From NCBI RefSeq assembly GCF_018614035.1, contig NZ_JAGGPA010000070.1, forward strand, positions 1 through 36,444: a DNA stretch of 36,444 bases. Direction: 5' to 3'. Source of the stretch: Streptomyces sp. ISL-96 (lineage in GTDB: Bacteria; Actinomycetota; Actinomycetes; Streptomycetales; Streptomycetaceae). Positions 29,568 through 36,444 of the stretch are shown here, one piece after another; position 1 is the first letter of the stretch; every line of letters begins with the position of its first letter. The position numbers and the translations under genes are program-made. The notes under the pieces were generated by a model. It was not told where the DNA came from and did not search any database. It saw only the letters and a program-made list of their open reading frames with translations.

Positions 29568-30056
29568 GTGGATATCTTGACCTTCCTCCCCTTCATCGTG
29601 CTCATCGGGGCCATGTTCCTGATGACCCGGTCCGCCAAGAAGAAGCAGCAGGCGGCTGCGCAGATGCGCAACGAAATGCAGCCCGGCACCGGCATCCGGA
29701 CGATCGGGGGCATGTACGCCACCGTCAAGGAAGTCCACGACGACACGATCCTCCTCGAGGTCGCGCCCGGCGTGCACGCCGTCTACGCCAAGAACTCCGT
29801 CGGTGCCGTCCTCGACGACGAGGAGTACAACCGCATCGTCCACGGCGAGAGCGTCGACCTGAAGGTTGACGCTCCGGTCGTTCCCGACGACGCCTCGTCG
29901 CTGACCGAGTCTGCGACGGACGCGGACGACGCCGCGCGCATCGACCTCGGCAAGAAGCCCGAAGCCGACAAGGGCGACAAGGCCGACGACGTGACCGCCG
30001 CGGCCGGTGACGAGCCGAAGGACAAGAAGACCGACGGCGAGACTGACGCGAAGTAG
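29568..30056 (+). CDS. yajC: Sec translocon accessory protein YajC
   Basis: A 162-residue single-pass membrane protein. It starts VDILTFLPFIVLIGAMFLMT (membrane helix), then RSAKKKQQAAAQ, and the YajC core MQPGTGIRTIGGMYATVKEV...DTILLEVAPGVHAVYAKNSV. The tail after residue 90 is highly charged and extended (Asp/Lys/Glu), longer than in E. coli YajC (110 residues). It joins SecDF near the SecYEG channel. The GTG at 29568 is chosen because GAAGGA (29552-29557) lies 10 nt upstream and the helix begins at once. An upstream GTG at 29508 would put 20 polar residues before it. Confidence 0.94.
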   Translation: MDILTFLPFIVLIGAMFLMTRSAKKKQQAAAQMRNEMQPGTGIRTIGGMYATVKEVHDDTILLEVAPGVHAVYAKNSVGAVLDDEEYNRIVHGESVDLKVDAPVVPDDASSLTESATDADDAARIDLGKKPEADKGDKADDVTAAAGDEPKDKKTDGETDAK

Positions 30057-30200
30057 TCACGCAGGGGGACCGCGGCGCGCCCACCGGCGTACCCCGGTCC
30101 CCGGAGCGTGTCGACTTCCGCGGGGCTGGGCCCCACATACTTCGTGGCCGCCTTGGCGCTCACCCGGCGCGGGGGCGGTTGGACAGGGAGAAACGAGAAG

Positions 30201-31940
30201 GTGGCAGCACCGAAGAAGGGCCGCAGGCCCGCGGGGGCTCCGGGCAGGCCAGGGCGCGCCCTGGCTCTGATCGTGATCGCCATGGTCGCGCTCACCAGCG
30301 GGATGTTCGCGACCGGTGAGCTCACGCCGCGTCTGGGCATCGACCTCGCCGGCGGCACGAGCATCACGCTCAAGGCCGTGCCGGAGCCGGGCAAGCCGAA
30401 CGCCATCAACAAGACCAACATGGATACCGCGGTCGGCATCATCGACCGCCGTGTCAACGGTCTGGGCGTTTCCGAGGCTGAGGTTCAGACTCAGGGCAAA
30501 GAGAACATCATCGTCAACATCCCCAAGGGGACGAACGAGAAGCAGGCCCGGGAGCAGGTCGGCACCACCGCTCAGCTCTACTTCCGGCCGGTGGTCACGT
30601 ACACCACCGGTACGCCGATGCCCGACGCCACGCCCTCCCCGAATGCCTCGACGAGCGGCAAGGACGGCAAGTCCACGCCGACCGCGACGCCGTCGGCCAG
30701 TGCCACCACCCAGGGCCGCGCCGTGACGGACGGCCTCAAGAAGGCCCCGACGCCGACGCCGACGCCCACGGGCAGCGCTTCCAAGAGTCCGGACGAGACC
30801 GGGAAGCCGCCGGCCACACCGCCGGCCGATCCCGCGACGTCCGCGCTGGAGAAGAAGTTCGCGGCTCTGGACTGCACGAAGAAGACCGACCGCGTCCAGG
30901 CCAACCGGGGCGTCAAGCCCGAGGACCCGATGGTCGCCTGCGGGAAGAACAACGCCGGTGAGTGGGAGAAGTACATCCTGGGCCCGACCGAGGTCAACGG
31001 CAAGGACGTCGACGACGCCCAGGCCACGATGGACCCCAGGCGTGGCATCTGGATCGTCACCATGGACTTCACCGACGGTGGGTCCAAGAAGTTCGCGAAG
31101 ATCACCAGCAAGCTGTCGCAGCAGCAGCCGCCGCAGAACCAGTTCGCCATCGTCCTCGACGGCGAGGTCGTCTCGGCCCCCACGGTCAACACGACCCTGA
31201 GCGCCAACGCCGAGATCTCCGGCAGCTTCACCCAGGAGTCGGCCCAGGACCTGGCCAACATCCTTTCGTACGGCGCGCTGCCGCTCACCTTCACCGAGGA
31301 GACCGTCACCACGGTCACCTCCGCGCTCGGCGGCGAGCAGCTCAAGGCCGGCCTGATCGCCGGCGCGATCGGTCTCGCGCTGGTCGTCATCTACCTGCTC
31401 GCGTACTACCGCGGCCTGGCGTTCGTCGCCATCGTCAGCCTCATCGTCTCGGCGGTCCTGACGTACACGATCATGACGCTGCTCGGCCCGGGCATCGGCT
31501 TCGCGCTGAACCTCCCCGCGGTGTGTGGTGCGATCGTTGCCATCGGCATCACCGCGGACTCGTTCATCGTGTACTTCGAACGCATCCGTGACGAGATCCG
31601 CGAGGGCCGTACGCTCAAGCCCGCTGTGGAGCGTGCCTGGCCGCGCGCTCGGCGCACGATCCTGGTGTCCGACTTCGTGTCGTTCCTCGCCGCCGCGGTG
31701 CTGTTCGTCGTGACCGTCGGCAAGGTGCAGGGCTTCGCGTTCACGCTCGGCCTGACCACCCTGCTCGACGTGGTCGTGGTGTTCCTCTTCACGAAGCCGC
31801 TGATGACGCTGCTGGCGCGCACGAAGTTCTTCGGCCAGGGCCACACGTGGTCCGGTCTGGACCCGAAGCGGCTCGGCGTACAGCCTCCGCTGCGCCGTAC
31901 CCGTCGCGTCTCCGCCCCCATCGACCCGAAGGAGGCCTGA
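30201..31940 (+). CDS. secD: Protein translocase subunit SecD with Pro/Thr/Ser-rich insert
   Basis: A 579-residue RND-type subunit that uses the proton gradient to pull proteins outward after SecA. It has a basic N-terminus, helix 1 (ALALIVIAMVALTSGMFATG), and the first extracytoplasmic motif LGIDLAGGTSITLKA. The head domain ends LANILSYGALPLTFTEETVT. Five further helices carry the conserved IGITADSFIVYFERIRDE, which contains the proton-relay Asp. Residues about 135-213 are a low-complexity insert rich in Pro, Thr, Ser and Lys (KKAPTPTPTPTGSASKSPDE). The GTG at 30201 has GGGAG upstream at 10 nt; the frame extends further up without a start of similar quality. Confidence 0.96.
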   Translation: MAAPKKGRRPAGAPGRPGRALALIVIAMVALTSGMFATGELTPRLGIDLAGGTSITLKAVPEPGKPNAINKTNMDTAVGIIDRRVNGLGVSEAEVQTQGKENIIVNIPKGTNEKQAREQVGTTAQLYFRPVVTYTTGTPMPDATPSPNASTSGKDGKSTPTATPSASATTQGRAVTDGLKKAPTPTPTPTGSASKSPDETGKPPATPPADPATSALEKKFAALDCTKKTDRVQANRGVKPEDPMVACGKNNAGEWEKYILGPTEVNGKDVDDAQATMDPRRGIWIVTMDFTDGGSKKFAKITSKLSQQQPPQNQFAIVLDGEVVSAPTVNTTLSANAEISGSFTQESAQDLANILSYGALPLTFTEETVTTVTSALGGEQLKAGLIAGAIGLALVVIYLLAYYRGLAFVAIVSLIVSAVLTYTIMTLLGPGIGFALNLPAVCGAIVAIGITADSFIVYFERIRDEIREGRTLKPAVERAWPRARRTILVSDFVSFLAAAVLFVVTVGKVQGFAFTLGLTTLLDVVVVFLFTKPLMTLLARTKFFGQGHTWSGLDPKRLGVQPPLRRTRRVSAPIDPKEA

Positions 31941-31941
31941 G

Positions 31942-33072
31942 ATGTCCCGACTCGGCAGTCTCGGCGCCCGCCTCTACAACGGTGAGGTCGGCTACGACTT
32001 CGTCGGCAAGCGGAAGATCTGGTACGGCCTCTCGATCCTGATCACCATCACGGCCATCGTGGGCCTGGCGGTGCGGGGCCTGGTCATGGGCATCGAGTTC
32101 GAGGGCGGCGCCGTCTTCACGACGGACAAGACGAATGTCTCCGTCGCCCACGTCCAGGAAGAAGCCGAGAAGGCCTCCGGGCACGAGGCGATCGTCCAGG
32201 AGCTCGGCAACGGCGGCATGCGCATCCAGATCAGCGGTCTGGACACCCAGACCGCCAATCCGGTCAAGGACGAGCTCGCGAAGGACCTCGGCGTCGCGCC
32301 GGACGACATCACCTCCGAGCTGGTCGGTCCCAGCTGGGGTGAGCAGATCGCCAACAAGGCCTGGACCGGCCTCGCGATCTTCATGGTGCTGGTGGTCATC
32401 TACCTCGCCATCGCCTTCGAATGGCGCATGGCCGTGGCCGCCCTCATCGCCCTGATCCACGACCTCACGATCACCGTCGGTGTGTACGCACTGGTCGGCT
32501 TCGAGGTCACACCGGGCACCGTGATCGGTCTGCTGACGATCCTTGGTTACTCCCTCTACGACACCGTCGTCGTCTTCGACGGTCTCAAGGAGGGGTCGAA
32601 GGACATCACGAAGCAGACCCGCTGGACGTACAGCGAGATCGCCAACCGCAGCCTCAACGGCACCCTGGTGCGTTCCATCAACACCACGGTCGTCGCGCTG
32701 CTCCCGGTGGCGGGCCTGCTGTTCATCGGTGGCGGTGTGCTGGGCGCGGGCATGCTCAACGACATCTCGCTGTCGCTCTTCGTCGGCCTGGCCGCCGGTG
32801 CGTACTCCTCGATCTTCATCGCCACTCCGCTCGTCGCCGACCTGAAGGAACGCGACCCGCAGATGAAGGCCCTGAAGAAGCGCGTGCTCGCCAAGCGGGC
32901 GGCCGCGATGGCCAAGGGCGAGTGGCCTGACTCCGACGGATCCGTCGGCTACGACGGCCCGGACGAGGCGCAGCACCACGCCGGGGACGACTCGGCGCCC
33001 GCCGGGGCGGTCGTCGGCCGGCCCCGTGGCGGCAGCGGTGGCCGCGGCAGGCCTTCGGGCAAGCGGCGATGA
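31942..33072 (+). CDS. secF: Protein translocase subunit SecF
   Basis: A 376-residue partner of SecD with six membrane helices. The N-terminal signature YDFVGKRKIWYGLSILITI is followed by GIEFEGGAVF (the SecF form of the D1 motif). Helix 4 has GYSLYDTVVVFDGLKEGSKD, with the charged residues of the proton path, and TLVRSINTTVVALLPVAGLL is also conserved. The tail of about 60 residues is polar and ends with a Gly/Arg-rich stretch. Start: ATG with GGAGG 6 nt upstream, 1 nt after the secD stop. Its stop overlaps apt by four bases. Confidence 0.97.
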   Translation: MSRLGSLGARLYNGEVGYDFVGKRKIWYGLSILITITAIVGLAVRGLVMGIEFEGGAVFTTDKTNVSVAHVQEEAEKASGHEAIVQELGNGGMRIQISGLDTQTANPVKDELAKDLGVAPDDITSELVGPSWGEQIANKAWTGLAIFMVLVVIYLAIAFEWRMAVAALIALIHDLTITVGVYALVGFEVTPGTVIGLLTILGYSLYDTVVVFDGLKEGSKDITKQTRWTYSEIANRSLNGTLVRSINTTVVALLPVAGLLFIGGGVLGAGMLNDISLSLFVGLAAGAYSSIFIATPLVADLKERDPQMKALKKRVLAKRAAAMAKGEWPDSDGSVGYDGPDEAQHHAGDDSAPAGAVVGRPRGGSGGRGRPSGKRR

Positions 33073-33611
33073 CGATCACCACGCAGGAGCTCCTGCTCAG
33101 CCGCATCCGTGACGTACCGGACTATCCGAAGCCCGGTGTGATGTTCAAGGACATCACCCCGCTGCTCGCGGACCCGGTGGCGTTCACGGCGCTGACCGAC
33201 GCTCTCGCGGAGCTGTGCGTACGCTGCGGCGCCACGAAGATCGTCGGTCTGGAGGCGCGCGGCTTCATCCTGGCCGCGCCCGTCGCGGTCCGCGCCGGCC
33301 TCGGCTTCATCCCCGTACGCAAGGCGGGGAAGCTGCCGGGTGCGACGCTTTCGCAGGCGTACGAGCTGGAGTACGGCACCGCCGAGATCGAGATCCACGC
33401 CGAGGACCTGGCCGACGGCGACCGCGTCATTGTCATCGACGACGTCCTCGCCACCGGCGGCACCGCCGAGGCCTCGCTGGAGCTCATCCGGCGGGCCGGA
33501 GCCCAGGTCGCCGGGGTCGCGGTCCTCATGGAGCTCGGGTTCCTGGGCGGCCGCGGCCGCCTGGAACCGGCGCTCCAGGGTGCTCCGCTGGACGCCCTGA
33601 TCACGGTCTGA
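33069..33611 (+). CDS. apt: Adenine phosphoribosyltransferase
   Basis: A 180-residue type I PRTase making AMP from adenine and PRPP (purine salvage). The PRPP loop is VIVIDDVLATGGTAEA (about 120-135). VGLEARGFILAAPVA and KAGKLPGATLSQAYELEYG are the Apt-specific base and flexible-loop regions. The ATGA overlap with secF couples it to the sec operon. apt just before rel is conserved in actinobacteria and links purine salvage to the guanosine tetraphosphate enzyme. It is followed by a long terminator hairpin. Confidence 0.97.
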   Translation: MTITTQELLLSRIRDVPDYPKPGVMFKDITPLLADPVAFTALTDALAELCVRCGATKIVGLEARGFILAAPVAVRAGLGFIPVRKAGKLPGATLSQAYELEYGTAEIEIHAEDLADGDRVIVIDDVLATGGTAEASLELIRRAGAQVAGVAVLMELGFLGGRGRLEPALQGAPLDALITV

Positions 33612-33634
33612 CGGGGTCTGACCAGCACGGCTGT

Positions 33635-33681
33635 ACGTGAGAGGCGGGGCCCGGAGGAATTCCGGGCCCCGCCTCTCACGT
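33635..33681 (+). terminator. Terminator of the yajC-secDF-apt operon
   Basis: Perfect 21-bp inverted repeat (ACGTGAGAGGCGGGGCCCGGA and its complement) with a 5-nt loop, 23 nt after the apt stop. Confidence 0.88.
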
Positions 33682-33781
33682 TGGCTCAGGTAACAGGCCC
33701 GGGGGCAACCAGAGGCCAGGCATCGTTACCATGGGCTTTCCGGGCCTGACCGGGGGACCCGGACCCGCACGAGGAGCGCTC

Positions 33782-36418
33782 TTGCCAGACGAGGCCCAGC
33801 CACTCTCCCCCAGCTCCCGTCCGGGGGACCCCGCAGCCGCGCAGCCCGACCAGCGGCAGTCGGCCGCCGAGGCCGCGGCGAGCCCGGTCACGCCCGCGAC
33901 CGGCCCCCCGGTAAAGCCCGCGAAGAGCGGCATCCCCGCGAGCGGCCCGCCAGCCGCCGGGGCGAAGAGCGGCGCCGCCGCCAAGAACCCCGAGCCCACC
34001 GGCAACGAGCCCGCCGGCAAGCCGAAGACCGCCCCCGAGCGGGCCGCCGGCGACGCCACGGACTCCACGCCGCCCGTTTCCGCGCCCAAGCCGGTCCAGG
34101 GTGCCACCCCGCGCACCACCGGTGGCTCCTCCAACCGCGTACGGGCCAGGCTCGCCCGGCTGGGCGTACAGCGCTCCAGCCCGTACAACCCGGTCCTCGA
34201 ACCGCTGCTGCGGGCCGTGCGCAGCAACGACCCAAAGATCGAGACGTCGACGCTGCGTCAGATCGAGCGTGCCTACCAGGTCGCCGAGCGCTGGCACCGC
34301 GGCCAGAAGCGCAAGAGCGGCGACCCGTACATCACGCACCCCCTCGCCGTGACGACGATCCTCGCCGAGCTGGGCATGGACCCGGCGACGCTGATGGCGG
34401 GGCTGCTGCACGACACCGTCGAGGACACCGAGTACGGCCTGGACACCCTGCGCCGCGACTTCGGTGACCAGGTCGCGCTCCTCGTCGACGGTGTAACCAA
34501 GCTCGACAAGGTCAAGTTCGGCGAGGCCGCGCAGGCCGAGACCGTACGCAAGATGGTCGTCGCCATGGCCAAGGACCCGCGCGTCCTGGTCATCAAGCTC
34601 GCCGACCGCCTGCACAACATGCGCACCATGCGTTATCTCAAGCGGGAGAAGCAGGAGAAGAAGGCCCGCGAGACCCTTGAGATCTACGCGCCCCTGGCTC
34701 ACCGCCTGGGCATGAACACCATCAAGTGGGAGCTGGAGGACCTCGCCTTCGCGATCCTCTACCCCAAGATGTACGACGAGATCGTCCGGCTCGTCGCCGA
34801 GCGCGCGCCCAAGCGCGACGAATACCTCGCCATAGTGACCGACGAGGTCCAGTCCGACCTGCGAGCCGCCCGCATCAAGGCCACCGTCACCGGCCGGCCG
34901 AAGCACTACTACAGCGTCTACCAGAAGATGATCGTCCGCGGCCGTGACTTCGCGGAGATCTACGACCTGGTGGGCATCCGTGTACTCGTCGACACAGTCC
35001 GCGACTGTTACGCCGCCCTCGGCACCGTCCACGCGCGATGGAACCCGGTCCCCGGCCGGTTCAAGGACTACATCGCGATGCCGAAGTTCAACATGTACCA
35101 GTCGCTGCACACGACGGTCATCGGCCCCAGTGGCAAGCCCGTCGAACTCCAGATCCGTACGTTCGACATGCACCGCCGCGCCGAATACGGCATCGCCGCC
35201 CACTGGAAGTACAAGCAGGAAGCCGTCGCCGGCGCCTCCAAGGTCCGCACCGACGTACCCAAGAACACCGGGCGCGGCCAGGACACCGTCAACGACATGG
35301 CGTGGCTCCGGCAGCTCCTGGACTGGCAGAAGGAGACCGAGGACCCCAGCGAGTTCCTGGAGTCCCTGCGCTTCGACCTCTCCCGCAACGAGGTCTTCGT
35401 CTTCACGCCCAAGGGCGACGTCATAGCGCTGCCGGCCGGCGCCACACCCGTCGACTTCGCGTACGCCGTCCACACGGAGGTCGGCCACCGCACGATAGGC
35501 GCGCGGGTCAACGGGCGGCTCGTACCGCTCGAATCGACCCTCGACAACGGCGACCTGGTCGAGGTCTTCACCTCCAAGGCGGCCGGCGCGGGCCCGTCCC
35601 GCGACTGGCTCGGCTTCGTCAAGTCGCCGCGCGCCCGCAACAAGATCCGCGCCTGGTTCTCCAAGGAGCGCCGCGACGAGGCCATAGAGCAGGGCAAGGA
35701 CGCCATCGCGCGGGCCATGCGCAAGCAGAACCTGCCGATCCAGCGCATCCTCACCGGCGACTCCCTCGTCACGCTCGCGCACGAGATGCGCTACAGCGAC
35801 ATCTCCTCGCTGTACGCCGCGATCGGCGAGGGCCACGTCACGGCCCAGAGCATCGTCCAGAAGCTGGTGCAGGCGCTCGGCGGCGAAGAGGCAGCCACCG
35901 AGGACATCGCCGAGAGCGCGCCGCCCTCGCGCGGCCGCGGCAAACGCCGCTCGAACACCGACCCTGGCGTCGTGGTCAAGGGCGTCGACGACGTCTGGGT
36001 CAAGCTGGCCCGCTGCTGTACGCCCGTGCCCGGCGACCCGATCATCGGGTTCGTCACGCGCGGCAGCGGCGTATCGGTGCACCGCGCCGACTGCGTCAAC
36101 GTCGACTCGCTGTCGAAGGAGCCGGAGCGCATCCTCGACGTCGAGTGGGCCCCGACCCAGTCCTCGGTCTTCCTGGTCGCCATCCAGGTCGAGGCACTGG
36201 ACCGGTCCCGCCTCCTCTCGGACGTCACGCGCGTCCTGTCCGACCAGCACGTCAACATCCTTTCCGCGGCCGTCCAGACGTCCCGCGACCGGGTGGCCAC
36301 CTCACGCTTCACCTTCGAGATGGGCGACCCCAAGCACCTGGGGCACGTCCTGAAGGCGGTGCGCGGCGTGGAGGGCGTGTACGACGTCTACCGCGTCACC
36401 TCGGCCCGCCGGCCGTAG
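33782..36418 (+). CDS. relA: Bifunctional (p)ppGpp synthetase/hydrolase
   Basis: An 878-residue RelA/SpoT homologue that makes and breaks (p)ppGpp, the stringent-response and antibiotic-production signal. Order: disordered Pro/Ala/Gly/Ser N-terminus (about 1-125); HD hydrolase with HDTVED (210-215), intact; synthetase with GRPKHYYSVYQKM and, at 426-429, RFKD, the R-x-K-D signature of bifunctional enzymes; TGS (GATPVDFAYAVHTEVGHRTI); helical region; zinc-finger-like RCCTPVPGDPIIGFVTRG; C-terminal ACT domain. The TTG at 33782 is chosen because GAGGAG (33771-33776) lies 5 nt upstream. An ATG at 33731 has no site and probably precedes the transcription start (TACCAT at 33727-33732 may be the -10). 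CTCGT-ACGC-ACGAG after the stop may begin a terminator cut by the window end. Confidence 0.95.
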   Translation: MPDEAQPLSPSSRPGDPAAAQPDQRQSAAEAAASPVTPATGPPVKPAKSGIPASGPPAAGAKSGAAAKNPEPTGNEPAGKPKTAPERAAGDATDSTPPVSAPKPVQGATPRTTGGSSNRVRARLARLGVQRSSPYNPVLEPLLRAVRSNDPKIETSTLRQIERAYQVAERWHRGQKRKSGDPYITHPLAVTTILAELGMDPATLMAGLLHDTVEDTEYGLDTLRRDFGDQVALLVDGVTKLDKVKFGEAAQAETVRKMVVAMAKDPRVLVIKLADRLHNMRTMRYLKREKQEKKARETLEIYAPLAHRLGMNTIKWELEDLAFAILYPKMYDEIVRLVAERAPKRDEYLAIVTDEVQSDLRAARIKATVTGRPKHYYSVYQKMIVRGRDFAEIYDLVGIRVLVDTVRDCYAALGTVHARWNPVPGRFKDYIAMPKFNMYQSLHTTVIGPSGKPVELQIRTFDMHRRAEYGIAAHWKYKQEAVAGASKVRTDVPKNTGRGQDTVNDMAWLRQLLDWQKETEDPSEFLESLRFDLSRNEVFVFTPKGDVIALPAGATPVDFAYAVHTEVGHRTIGARVNGRLVPLESTLDNGDLVEVFTSKAAGAGPSRDWLGFVKSPRARNKIRAWFSKERRDEAIEQGKDAIARAMRKQNLPIQRILTGDSLVTLAHEMRYSDISSLYAAIGEGHVTAQSIVQKLVQALGGEEAATEDIAESAPPSRGRGKRRSNTDPGVVVKGVDDVWVKLARCCTPVPGDPIIGFVTRGSGVSVHRADCVNVDSLSKEPERILDVEWAPTQSSVFLVAIQVEALDRSRLLSDVTRVLSDQHVNILSAAVQTSRDRVATSRFTFEMGDPKHLGHVLKAVRGVEGVYDVYRVTSARRP

Positions 36419-36444
36419 GGCTCGTACGCACGAGGGCCCCGGTA

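Noticed and set aside
30108..30200. Longer SecD start
   Set aside because: It would add 31 residues without a ribosome site; the basic N-terminus right before helix 1 starts at 30201.

Overview
The window is high-GC (roughly 70%) actinobacterial chromosome and almost certainly Streptomyces. The clearest evidence is ssgB, a 137-residue sporulation and cell-division protein that I recognise nearly residue for residue. GTG, ATG and TTG starts, G/C third positions and many leaderless starts agree with this. Nothing looks like a plasmid, prophage or insertion sequence. No gap between genes exceeds about 270 bp.

Layout. Positions 3-950 hold the end of a phosphotransferase-fold kinase gene, followed by a small zinc-ribbon protein. 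A minus-strand tRNA operon (Gly-Cys-Val-Val-Val) lies at 1375-1867. From 2 to 12 kb are folate genes pabB-pabC, a tandem GNAT acetyltransferase, a DsbA/FrnE-like oxidoreductase, small membrane proteins, a CGNR zinc-finger regulator, ssgB, a PGPGW membrane protein, two dispersed tRNA-Val(CAC) genes, an 801-residue polytopic membrane protein, a SRPBCC protein and a DEDDh exonuclease. A coupled pair of poorly understood genes (DUF4365-like plus a 416-residue protein) leads to thrS.

From thrS onward the gene order is the conserved actinobacterial backbone also known from Mycobacterium: thrS, HIT/Ap4A phosphorylase, pgsA, PIM acyltransferase and pimA (phosphatidylinositol mannoside synthesis); pdxS-pdxT (pyridoxal phosphate); a YebC/TACO1 protein; ruvC-ruvA-ruvB (Holliday-junction resolution); yajC-secD-secF (protein export); apt; and rel (stringent response). 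Two minus-strand genes interrupt it: a membrane protein of unknown function and an EF-G-like GTPase with altered GTPase motifs.

Most notable signals: (1) two 29-nt type I-E-like CRISPR repeats exactly 61 nt apart, starting two bases after the thrS stop codon, with no cas genes in the window; (2) a match to the RecA-NDp (PafBC-type) DNA-damage promoter directly before ruvCAB; (3) a recurring '-10 hexamer, 6-8 nt, start codon' pattern indicating several leaderless genes; (4) the coupled DUF4365-like/OB-like pair; (5) EF-G2 with degenerate G4 and switch-II residues. Motif comparisons are from memory and reading; no database search was possible.
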